Below, piece after piece: positions 24,562 to 35,000 of a stretch of 64,000 nucleotides of DNA. Below the pieces are notes generated by a model that was not told the origin of the DNA, searched no databases, and saw only the letters and a program-made list of their open reading frames with translations. The stretch lies in assembly GCA_963922205.1 (NCBI GenBank), contig CAWUHX010000028.1, positions 434,001-498,000 on the forward strand, given 5' to 3'. The translations under genes were made by a program, and so were the position numbers. The first letter of the stretch is position 1. Each line of letters begins with the position of its first letter. The DNA comes from Romanomermis culicivorax (taxonomy: Eukaryota > Nematoda > Enoplea > Mermithida > Mermithidae).

Positions 24562-24661
24562 NNNNNNNNNNNNNNNNNNNNNNNNNNNNNNNNNNNNNNN
24601 NNNNNNNNNNNNNNNNNNNNNNNNNNNNNNNNNNNNNNNNNNNNNNNNNNNNNNNNNNNNN
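24562..24661. other. Assembly gap, 100 N
   Basis: Exactly 100 N, a conventional placeholder for a gap of unknown size. Sequence on the two sides need not be adjacent in the genome. Confidence 0.99.
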
Positions 24662-24686
24662 AAGCAGTGGTATCAACGCAGAGTAC
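24662..24686. other. SMART-type amplification adapter left in the assembly
   Basis: The 25 bases right after the gap start AAGCAGTGGTATC and end CAGAGTAC, identical to the widely used SMART template-switch/CDS primer. They are not genomic. The following TGTGTTTTTTTG is the T-rich end of a transposon or primer-derived, so the join itself is unreliable. Confidence 0.93.
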
Positions 24687-25295
24687 TGTGTTTTTTTGTG
24701 CCAAAACATGGTTTTTGGCACAAAAAAATTTGGAATGGCACAAAAAAAATTTGAGCGTTTGTGCCAATTGGCAGAAATTTTTTGGCTGGTCAAACATTAA
24801 ATTTCCTTGATTTTTAGACGTTTTAGGAGCTGAAAATGCAAAAGAATTTCATTTCACCCGAACGCAAATGATTTCTCTTCGAAGCAGTGTATTAGTATCG
24901 TTGCATCAAACTTTATAGGCGGTCAAGCATACCTGTAAGACCTCCGACCAGTTTGGGGGGCGGGGGGGGGGGGTCAGAAAAAGTCGAACTTTTTCCGAAA
25001 TAGGCCAAAAAAACATACACTTTTTCGCAAATATGTTTTCCAAACTGGGGGGAGGGGGTTGGGTATATGGTTGTATTAGTACTCAGGTATGGTCAGTAGT
25101 AGTAACTCAATGATTCGGCGCGAAGCGCCGAGAGAAATTTTGCGTTTTCAGCCCCTAAAATGACTAAAAATCATAGAAATTTAGCCTTAGACCAGTTAAC
25201 AATTTGTGCCAATTGGCACAAACGCTCAAAATTTTTTGTGCCATTCTAATTTTTTTTGTGCCAGAAACCATGTTTTGGCACAAAAAAAAACACTG
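24687..25295. mobile_element. hAT-like element, TTGTGCCAAA word family (left flank lost at gap)
   Basis: The left end TGTGTTTTTTTGTGCC abuts the adapter; the right end is TTGGCACAAAAAAAAACACTG. GTGCCAAAA/TTTGGCAC words are repeated in both orientations. A partial relative lies near 30770-30830. Left target duplication cannot be checked because of the gap. Confidence 0.65.
24928..25091. mobile_element. CATACCTGTA-type MITE, degenerate right end
   Basis: Starts CATACCTGTAAGACCTCC with a following G run; ends CTCAGGTATG. Flanks share only GGTCA, so the duplication has decayed. Nested in 24687-25295. Confidence 0.65.
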
Positions 25296-25594
25296 CCACC
25301 TTCATCATCATTCGTGCATACTGCATAGCATTGCGTGTTATAATCGGCGACACCGACACGATCTGCGTATTCAGTCTTCGTATTCCACAACTTATGAACG
25401 GTGGTCGGATTATCTACATTAGGACATATGACTTATCAAGTAATACGGCGACTGGATCATAATAAATAAGTTTGTTTAAGGTCGAAAATAATACGTCGCA
25501 AAGCTTATAATTGTACAGATTAAAGAAATGATAGAAGTAGTGTCAGGTGAGTGAAACTCAGCTTGCATGATGCTTCAGAGCTATCCGATCTGTT
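25296..25594. other. No gene seen
   Basis: Short frames only; nothing recognised. The stretch is less AT-rich than its surroundings near 25340-25400. Confidence 0.35.
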
Positions 25595-25815
25595 CATACC
25601 TGTAAGAGCATACCCGTATCCAGGATTTTCGAAAAAGGGGGGAATTTTCCAATTTTTTTTAGAATTTACTGAATAAAAAGAAAATAATTTTTACAGTGAA
25701 GGCGACTCATTTCCAGTTAGTTTATGTGTGCTTGGATTGGTAGTTAAATTCTATGTTTGTCGAAAAAAATGTAAATATAATAATTAATTTGGGAATTGTG
25801 ATGTATAAGTACAAT

Positions 25816-26838
25816 CAGGCCCGTAACTAGGAATTTTTTTCAGGGGGGGGGGAATCACCAAAATGTTTTGACTTACTCAAAATTCGGCGAATGGAGGTCG
25901 CGCAGCGACCAACCAGTAGGCTGAGGGGTCCAGGGTGGCGCGCTTAAGCGCCCCTTGGTGGGGTCTGGGGCGAAGCCCCAGAACAAATGAATTTTTAGCA
26001 CTGTTAGTGCTCGAAAAATTTCTTAAAACGCTATATTTAAAATACATAATTGAGAAAACTCAAGATCAAAATTTATTGGCACTAAACAACTAATAAAATC
26101 TATTCAAAGTTAATGAAGTGCTATTCTTCATTTTCTGAATTCAAAATTATGATTCATTGTGCATCGAAATTTATTGTTTGAATTGAACTAACCTGCTGAT
26201 GATGCTACTGAAAGGTCTGCTGGCGTCGACGATTCTGTAGAAGCGGTAGTTGACACTAGTGTTACAACTGGATTAATATTTAAATAAATTTTAACTCATT
26301 AGAATGACGATACAATTTTATTCTAACTAACCTGTTGATTCTGAAGGTTTTTGAGAATCATTCACAGCACTAGATTCACGTGAAGAAGCTGAATTTGATG
26401 CTACACATTGACGTTTTTTGTTTTAAAGATATAAAATAGATAGTGATACCCTTCATATTGTATTAGATTCAAAAGTTGAAACAATCCCAAAAAATTTTTC
26501 ATAAACTTCAACCCCCACTATTCATCCAAGGCAAATTATAAAATACGTACAGCAAGAAAAAAGCATAATATTATGTAGGAAACAGCCAAATGAAAGTCAA
26601 TCAATATTCAACAAATGCATTACACTGTTAGACATGCAAATTTTATTATAAAATATAATATTTGTACCTTTAACCCTTCATTTTTATGATTCAATAAAGG
26701 AATAGAAAAAAATTCACAACGCCAAGAGTAGTCACTTGTTCACATACATGCGCTCGATCAGATTCGCTGAAAATTTTTTTCGGATTTCATTTCAGGGGGG
26801 GGGGAATTCCCCCCATTCCCCCCCTAGTTACGGGCCTG
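25816..26838. mobile_element. hAT-like element with CAGGCCCGTAACTAGG TIRs
   Basis: 1,023 bp; TIRs CAGGCCCGTAACTAGG / CCTAGTTACGGGCCTG are perfect; exact 8-bp duplication AGTACAAT at 25808-25815 and 26839-26846. Three short-loop hairpins lie in series near the left end (GGTCGC..GCGACC, a GGCGCGCTTAAGCG palindrome, GGGGC..GCCCC). Two exon-like coding blocks lie on the minus strand (26400-26193). Confidence 0.9.
26193..26400 (-). pseudogene. Two symmetric Ser/Thr-rich exon remnants
   Basis: Blocks 26400-26332 (69 bp) and 26267-26193 (75 bp) each sit between an AG and a GTTAGTT donor. They have matching phase-1 ends and encode Ser/Thr-rich linkers (SASSRESSAVNDSQKPSEST; VSTTASTESSTPADLSVASS). 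Such linkers occur in N-terminal parts of hAT/ZMYM-type transposases, so they may be relics of the autonomous parent; captured host exons are the alternative. No DNA-binding or catalytic domain is present. Confidence 0.4.
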
Positions 26839-26963
26839 AGTACAATGATATTGCTGAAAATTTTATTGTAAAAAAATTTAGGGGGGAATTCCTCCCCTTC
26901 CCCCACTAAATACGGGCCTGTGCTAGAGGTCCGACTAGTTGGGGGGGGGGGGGGGGGTCGAAG

Positions 26964-28198
26964 CACGATTTTTTCCATGAACTTTTTTCCACAAATGTGG
27001 AAAGAGGTCAAATTTCGGCTAAATTTTATAAGTCGGTTCCCAGCCTTCAGCCTAATTATTGCATATGAGTTTTTTGTTAATTTTGAGCATTGATTTCTGT
27101 GACTAGTGAGTAGACATTTATTTTTCCTTTAAAATTTTCCTTAGGCTTAGGCTTAGGGTACAGCAGCTGCGCCCTTCGGGCTTTTGAGGATTTTGTTGAG
27201 GCTCTCCCAAATGAAGTTGTTAGTTAAAATAGTATCAAGGGTCTTAAAGGATGTAGTGTTCATACTTTCTGGTGAAATTTAGTAGTCTATAAGGTTTGAG
27301 TCTATAGGTTGAGTCTATAGGCTGGTGGACCAGGTTCGATTCTTGGTAGGATTTTTCTGTAGTGACAAGGACTATGTGATGCAAATGAGTTGCTGAATGG
27401 TATGAGCGCCTGGATTTTCGAACTGATCTGGATAGCTGGCGTCTTGAGAAGTCCAAAAATGCTAGTCTTGACCATAATTTGGAAGGGAACCGACTTGTAA
27501 AAAAATTCCCAAATATTTTTCCACATGCGGAAAATTTTTTGATGACAAGCTTTCGTCTTGAAATCCTCGTTTTTTAGCTTGAAAATGCTCATAAACGCCT
27601 TATTTGAGTGTTTTTGAGCTTTTTAAAGCATTGCGATAATCATTCTGAAGATTATCTCAAAAGTTAGATTTAAATTTTGTGTTCATAAATCTTAATTTCT
27701 AGAAATTTATCATTCGAAAAATTTTAAAACCATTAATTTGTTCGTAACCTTTCAAAAATTTGGCCGAAAAGCTATGAGTCAGAAGCAGAGAAATTTTTTA
27801 AAAATACTTCCATGAAGTTTTTGAATTGAATTTACGTTAAGAAAGGAACAAACGCTTCAAAAAGTTAAGAAAGTTGACGTGTTGATCTTAATCAAAAAAT
27901 CTATGAAGGAAAAAATGCGGATTCATCCATCAAATATAAAGGTATGATATTAAATATCGCCAATTGAACATAGATTGAATGGTAAGTGAAGGTAGACATG
28001 CTAAAAGCCGCGCCTGAGCTTGGTAATAAATAATAGTGATTATTAAAGTTATAACCGGCGCGAAGCTTTGAGATTTGATGCTAAAATGCACAAAAATGCA
28101 TCTTTTCAATATGAAAACCCCAAATTTTTTTCCAAATTAGGGGAAAGATCTCAAAAAAATTTTTCCACATTATAGTGCAAATGTGGAAAAAGACAGTG
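26964..28198. mobile_element. hAT-like element, GTGGAAA ends, core B inverted
   Basis: Ends CACGATTTTTTCCATG and ATGTGGAAAAAGACAGTG; exact 8-bp duplication GGTCGAAG at 26956-26963 and 28199-28206. Core B is in inverse orientation (about 27540-28090). The stretch 27030-27480 is not part of core B and is unassigned. Confidence 0.85.
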
Positions 28199-28310
28199 GG
28201 TCGAAGAGAGTTGAAAATTTTTCCCAAAAAAAGGCACTTTTTTGCCAATTTTTTCTAATTTTTCCAAGTTTGGGGGTTAGGTATAGAGTTGGCCAAGTTG
28301 GGGGGGGGGG

Positions 28311-28545
28311 TGTCAATGGTCAAAAACGTCGATTTTCACGGCGCATCGCGCCATAAGTACATATTTTATCATTTTTTAGACAAAAATTACTACTTTTTGA
28401 ACCGTTTTTCGAACATTTTTCATGGAAAAAAATCGAATTTTTTTTCCTTCAGGGACCCCTCCCCCCAAAATTTTGGGAATTACTGACCCCCGGCCCCAAA
28501 AAAGTGCTCCAACCCCCCAGACCTCAGAGCTCCGTTACATGTATG
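28311..28545. mobile_element. Right part of a CATACATGTA-type MITE
   Basis: Matches the interior and right end of 18688-19087 (AAAAATCGA block, CCCCGGCCCC, CAGACCTC, GTTACATGTATG). Left end lost. Confidence 0.65.
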
Positions 28546-28679
28546 GATAAAAGCCGTGCGTGAGCTTGGTAGTACATAATCATCAGAGGTCCCTAAGGTC
28601 GAAAATTTAGCTAGGGTAAAATGGTGAATTGTAAGTACTTGAAATATGCGGCGACCTTTTTTTTGCTACCAACCAATCA

Positions 28680-29268
28680 GAGTTGAATTTTGTGTTCATA
28701 AATCTTAGTTTCTAGAAATTTTATTATTCGAGAAATTTTAAAACCAATAATTTGTTCGCAACCTTTTATATATTTGGCCTAAAAGCTATGTATGAGTCAG
28801 AAGCGTAGAATTTTTCCTAAAGTACTTTCATGAAGCGCTTGAATTCTTGTTACGTTAAGAAAGAAATAAACGCTTCAAAAAGTGTTGATCTTTCTCAAAA
28901 AATCTATGAAGGAAAACATGCGGATCTTCATTAAATAGAAAGGTATAATATGCAAGATTGCCCATTAAACAAGAAATAATACGGTTGAGATGATAAAAAC
29001 TATTAAAGATTGAATGGTAAGTGGAGGTAGACATGCTGAAAGCCGCGCCTGAGCTTGGTAATAAATAATAATGATTATTAAAGTAACCGGCGCTTCCCGG
29101 AAAATTTTGAGATTTGGACCGACTAAAATGCGCCAAAATCCATCTTTTCTATATGAAAATCCCAAATTTGTTTTCCACATTTGATAAATATTTTTGCACA
29201 GTGCAAAAAATCTGAAAAAAAAGTTTTGCACGAGCGGGAAAAGTTTTGCACAGTGCAAAAAAACACTG
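28680..29268. mobile_element. Core B (inverted) with TTGCAC-word end
   Basis: Inverted core B, then a switch from TTTTCCACATTTG to repeated TTTTGCAC/GCACAGTGC words, ending AAAAAAACACTG at 29268. It abuts the middle of another core B copy (TTTTCATCATC...) at 29269-29969, so it inserted into a sister element. The left terminus is not identified. Confidence 0.6.
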
Positions 29269-29969
29269 GTTTTCATCATCTCAAACGTTGTTGTAATTGG
29301 TAATCTTAAAGATTTTATCGTTATATTTATTGAAGATCTGCATTTTCTCCTTGACACGTTTTTTGAGAAAGATTAACACGTCAACTGTATAGACTTTTTG
29401 AAGAACTGTTTCTTTCTTAACGCATATTGAATTCAAAAGCTGCATGGAAGTATCTTTGGAGGATTTCTGCTCTTCATACTGATAGCATGTCGGTCAAATT
29501 TATGGAAGTTTACGATCAAATTACTGCTTTTAAAGTCTTTCAAATGGTAAATTTCTAGAAATCACGATTTTTGAATAGAAAATTCGAATCTAATTCTTGA
29601 AATAAATGTTCGGAGTCAATACCCAAGAAAATTTCCGGCGTAGCCCTCGCGCCAGAAAGATTAACATCTTTTTGAGCTCTCAGAGGCCATAGCGGCCGAT
29701 TTATCATGTAATTCAAAGTCATCATGCCATTGGATAGTTTGCTGGAACCTTTGTTTCACAAGGCTTCAAACTCGAAAACTTAATTTTTTTTCTTCAATTT
29801 TAATGAATTAACGGCGCTAAAACTGTCAGAATAGTTTAAACTCCCCAAAAACACATAAATAAAGCGTCTATGCGAATTTTTAGGCAAAAAAACGACTTGG
29901 TGAAAATACTCTGAAAATTTTTGAGCTCTTTCCCCATTTGGGGAAGAGGCGTGCTTGGAAAAAACAGTG
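29269..29969. mobile_element. Core B 3' half ending AAAAAACAGTG
   Basis: Forward core B downstream half followed by a GGGGAAAG/CCCCATTTGGGG fence and GGAAAAAACAGTG. A degenerate palindrome lies near 29637. Confidence 0.55.
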
Positions 29970-30855
29970 GTTCCGACATTTGGGTATAAGGTTAACCAAA
30001 CCATTTGGGTTTAGGGTTCCGCCCTCCAATTACAATCTAATTACTTTGGAGTGGGATCCGGAGACACCGTTCTTTCATCGAAAATGTTTTCCATATATGC
30101 CGGAAATTTACCATTTTTTAAAAACATTCATGATGTGGCCACAGATGTTTTATTTGTGTATTTCAGTAGCATACTCAAATAATCTAATGTTTCCGGAGTC
30201 AGTAATTTGTAAAACAAGAAAAAGACCAAAAAAGTCTATGCCGGTCAGTATTATTGTGCTGATTAAAATATAATCGATGTAATGCAACGGTTGAAAGCAT
30301 AATAACGACAAATACTTGTGTATTTCAGCTGCTACTGACATTGCTGTAATTCTGATTAGACTTATTGCATTTAATTTATTTTTCGTTACTCGGCGGCGGT
30401 AAAATTTTCGAATTTTTTTGTTTTAAAACGCTGGAAAATGAATTTTTTCAAAAAATATTCTGGAATAGAAGCTCTGATTTTACGAATGATGTTTTCATCG
30501 TTTTTCGACGCGTAAGTTGGCGTTCAAAGCGTTCGAAATACTCCAAGCGAACGGCGAAAAAAAGAATTAAGACTGATGAAAATTTTTATTTTCTGTCAAA
30601 ATACATATCGACAAAAACTTGCCCCGTTCGGGCCAAATAAGAGCAGTCAATATCATGTTAGTTGACACTGGGGGTTTTGACCAGCGCTGAGGGTGGTTTG
30701 CGTCTCTACCCCCCTAAAACGTCTAAAAATAAAGCAAATTTAACTTTCCCATTTAAAAAATTCATGCCACAAACGTTCAAAATTTTTTGTGCCAAAAACC
30801 ATGGTTTGGCACAATAAAAACATTGCTAGGGGTAAAAATATACAAATTTCGTAGG

Positions 30856-31120
30856 CATACCTGTAATTGAGGTGGTTGGTGGGTCATCCCCCCTACTCGG
30901 TCGGACCTAGAACCCAAATCTTGGTATTCTCCCCCCAACTCGATGAAATTAGACAGAAAATGACATTTTTGAAAAAATTTCGGAATTTTTCGAGATTTTT
31001 GACCATTTTCGACTATTTTGTGACCTCCCTCGACGATTTTTGAAAAAATGGGTACCCCCATCATCCTACGAATTTGAACTTCACCCTCCTCCTCAACCGA
31101 CTGGAGGTCTCACAGGTATG
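30856..31120. mobile_element. CATACCTGTA-type MITE
   Basis: Starts CATACCTGTAATTG and ends CTCACAGGTATG; interior with C runs. Flanks do not match, so it is old or recombined with the CATACCTGTAAGAGC end at 31530. Confidence 0.55.
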
Positions 31121-32092
31121 TCCTAAGTACCCTTTGAAAAATCCTTGGTAGGAGTCAAAAATGACCCAATAAAGTCGAAATACATCTAATTTTTTCCAAA
31201 ATTGTACCCAAAGGCTAAAAAAGCTTTTTTTGCCCAATTTTTCGAATTGGGGGTCAGTTTGAGGGACCCCCACGAATAGATCAGATCCATTACCCAAATG
31301 CATCATTCTAATTTTGACTAAACTACAACTCGGGATAATTTCGCAAAAACGAAATTTTTTGGCGTTTCCGGGAAAATTTCCGGAATGTTCGACTTTTTTG
31401 GGTCATTTTTGACCACTCAGAATTTTAGGAAAGTTGGGCCCCCTACCCACGTTAATGATTATCACCCAAAATCTAGATCTACACTTTGGGCCCGACCGGG
31501 TTGATGGGAGGTCCTCCCCAAGTCATACCTGTAAGAGCTTCGACCAGTAGAGTATATACAGAATCAAAGCCATTTTTAAGGGAAAAGAGTAGCCAAATGT
31601 CCAAAGTTTTGATGTAGGCGGTCAGCGAGTGCTTAAAAATGCGTTTTTTCGACTAAACATTTAAAAAAATCAGAATTCTAACTGACTGCCAGCGGATTTG
31701 ACCCCCAGTAGACTTTTGAGTCCATTGGATCTTAAAAATCTTTCGATATTCCTGAAATGTTTGGAATCATCAAGTTTTGATCAAAAACTTAACTGTACAT
31801 CGTACTATGTCCCGAAGATCCATCATAAAAGATAAGGAACTCCACAACATACAGCTTACGTGTGCATGACTTGCAGTGGTGCGGAAAAGTCCACCCATTC
31901 CATGGAGTCTAGCCCCCAGCTGACTTTGCTATGTACAATGGCGTCATATCGCTAACAACAACTGCCACGTCTATACAATTTAACTTTTTTAGAGTCTCAA
32001 ACCCTCCAACTACAAGTAATGCTGTATCATCCAATCCAATATCCAATCAATCCAACAATCATCCAGTCAAATATAATTTTCTATTTTGATAG
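31121..32092. other. Upstream of first recognised CDC14 exon
   Basis: Contains a lone CATACCTGTA end near 31530 and G/C-run debris to about 31510. The CDC14 start exon should lie here or further left. An ATG at 31806 (ATGTCCCGAAGATCC) is possible but lacks a good donor in phase. Confidence 0.35.
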
Positions 32093-35000
32093 GCCGCCTG
32101 TATTTCGACTACGGCATTAAAGGATCTCCTAAGGATAATAAAGAATGCCATTTTTTCACAACTGATAATAATGCCGATTTTCACTATGAAAAGTAAGCCT
32201 CCTCGTATCTGCATTTATAAGACCTTTCCTTGCTTCGTTCATCCATTGGATTATTTTCAGATTTTACAAAGATTTTGGGCCATTTAATGTCGCCGTGTTG
32301 TATAAATTTTGTACACTGCTACATGAAAAAATGAAACTCGTTTCTCTATCCAAAAAACGCTTGATCTATTACATAGCTTCAAGGGATGAAGAAAAACGGT
32401 CCAACGCAGCTTATCTTATCGGATCGTTTTCCGTAAAGTTTGCATTTTGATGTGAAAATCTCTACTTATCATATTAATAATTTTAGATCCTCTATTTGCA
32501 TATGACGTGCGAAGGTGTATGCAAATTGTTCTGTAAAAGGGAAGAGAGACCCTTCCTACCGTTCAGGGACGCCGCGCCTGGTGATTCTAATTATGGATTG
32601 CGACTTTTCGACGTTTTCAGGGCAATTGAGAAAGCCAATAATTTGAAATGGATCGATTTTGAAAACTTTGATCTGAATGAATACGAGTTTTTCGAGGTTA
32701 TACCATAGATACACATACATAGGTGGAGTAGAAAGAGTAAATGCTCCTATCTGAAACCCCGTGACCCGGAAAAAGTCGTCAAATACTCCCTGAAATTTTT
32801 TTTAGAATTTTTTTGTGATTAGTTTATGCATATTGGATATGATACTAATGCTTTTGGAGCTCTCTTTTCGCTTTTTGGCTCACCCACCCGCACAGCTGTT
32901 CACGGTCAGTCAGCCTGAGAGGAGGGGGGTAAACTGCGATTTTTTGAGTAGTAAATTGGTTTTGTCAGGGAAGGTTTAAACAGCCTAAATCTTTTGGTAG
33001 CATAATATGTACACATTTAATTGGGAGGTTTGCCATAGGAATCTCCCCAGAAATCGTCGTTCATATGGCTGGCTAGCCATTGAGCGATTTCTCCCACAGG
33101 ATTTGCCAATCGTATGTCTAGCCATATGGTAGCCATTGGATTCCCAATACTTTTGGTCAGAAAAATACAGACAAATGTCGATTCGTGAATAAAAAATGGC
33201 ACTTTACTCGATGGTCCGCGCCATGAATACGTTTTTTAGACAAGAATTAATATTTTTTAAACCGCTTTTCCAACTCCTTTTCGAGAAAATTGAATTTTTT
33301 CTCTTCAGAGATTCTCTCTGTTAAATTGTAGGGAATCGTTGACTCCCGGCCCCAAAAAGGTCGCCGGACCTCTCCTCAGACCTCGGGGATCAGTTACATG
33401 TATGCTTGTAGTAACTGGGTTCCTGTAAAGAAATGCAAGTAAGGCGGCTTCTGGGTTACAGACTGGTAGCAACCACACATGCACGTGGGGGGGGGGTCGA
33501 CCCCAGCAGATTTTTATTGACCCCCAGCAGATTTAACTTTTCCATGAATGATTGAGAAGATGACGAAGGAAAATGAGCAATATAGAAGAGAAAGTCGTCG
33601 TAAAAATAGAAATGACGTTGTAGGTTGACAATTTTTCTAAAGAAATCATACTTGATTCCAAAAAAGTAACAGGAAAACTTTAAAAAGTGCTGTCTAAGCA
33701 AATAGTTTCGCATATCTGACTAATATAGGTTGAAGAATATTCTGCTTGGATGTTAGAAGACTTTCTGAGACCTTCCTTTTCATGATCAAGAATGAAAAAA
33801 ATTTTGTATTCCACCTCCTGTCCTGGCTGACCCCCGGCAGAATTTCTATGCTGTGCATGTATGGTAGCAACTCAAATATTTAAAAAAACCCAGGCAGTAA
33901 ATGTTTATTTGCCTAAAATTTATGGGTAGTTAATGAGCATCCGCCAGAGCTGGTACGGGTAAACCCCTATCATACCTCCAGTGCACATGTGTGCTCACTA
34001 CCCACCTCCGTCGATGGAAAGTCCGAGGACCCCCTGGAAAATACTTGCCGTGCATGTCTGGGTTGTCTCGTTTCATAATGGTCATCTTTTTTTTCATCGT
34101 GACACGAATCTCTATGTTGTAGAAAGTAGAAAATGGCGATCTGAATTGGATTATTCCAAGGAAAATACTTGCATTCTGTGGACCACATTTAAGATCTACA
34201 GACGAGGATGGTAGGCGGAACAATGTGATTCCAGTCCATAGTCTTCCATTTGTTATTTTTCATTTTCGTCTAGGTTACCCTCGTCACAGTCCTGAAACTT
34301 ACTTTGATTATTTCAAAAAGCACAATGTTACGAACATTGTCCGACTAAATAGAAAAGTTTATGAATCTAGTCGATTTACCGAAGCTGGATTTCGGCATGA
34401 CGATCTTTTTTTCGTGGACGGCAGCACGCCTTCCAACGCAATCGTTCTCAAGTTTATCAAATTGATCGAAGATTCATCTGGCGCCGTAGCTGTTCATTGT
34501 AAAGGTGAAAATTTTTAATTCCAAGAAGTAAAGTGCATTAATGTATCAACATCTCGGTCATAATGCATGGGCTATAACCTTGAAAAGAGTAGAATACTGC
34601 CTCAATATTCCATTTTCCCCTATGTTTCAGCCGGTCTAGGCCGCACTGGGACGCTTATTGCTTGTTATATGATGAAGCATTACGGATTTACGGCACCCGA
34701 ATGCATGGCATGGATTAGAATCTGCCGACCGGGAAGTATCATTGGACCGCAGCAACAGTTTTTAATACAGTAAGATTGCTCCACGCATCGAGACACATCA
34801 GGATACCAAACTGCATTAAATGCCAAAGAAGTTAATTAAATCAAAGTATTCACAGTCATTGTCAATCACACACCGTCATTTAGATGATAGTTTGGAAAAG
34901 ACTGCTCGATAGGCCTGATTTTGCCCTGCATATCAAAACAACTAGCCATGGTGTATGTTGGCCAACATGCTTGATCCCTTACACCTCAAGCGGCGTTATG

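Larger units (their letters stand above)
25609..26920. mobile_element. hAT-like element, inverted relative of 2999-4936
   Basis: Ends CATACCCGTATCCAGG and AAATACGGGCCTG; flanks TGTAAGAG (25601-25608) and TGCTAGAG (26921-26928), 6/8. Interior blocks next to the ends match 2999-4936 in reverse. It contains 25816-26838. Confidence 0.72.
25595..28310. mobile_element. CATACCTGTA-type MITE blown apart by two insertions
   Basis: CATACCTGTAAGAG at 25595 is the left end. It is interrupted by 25609-26920, continues GTCCGACTAGTTGG plus a long G run, is interrupted again by 26964-28198, then resumes GAAAATTTTTCCC to a second G run near 28300. The expected TACAGGTATG end is replaced by the interior of a CATACATGTA-type element. 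Confidence 0.7.

Noticed and set aside
24687..24700. Oligo-dT primed cDNA end (a transcript 3' end) after the SMART adapter
   Set aside because: The T run is only seven long and matches the CAGTG-T-run tip of a transposon family found elsewhere in the window without any adapter.
27300..27350. tRNA gene or tRNA-derived SINE, because of a GGTTCGATTC box-B-like word
   Set aside because: No box A at the right distance, no cloverleaf and no 3' tail; a single box-B match in AT-rich sequence is weak.
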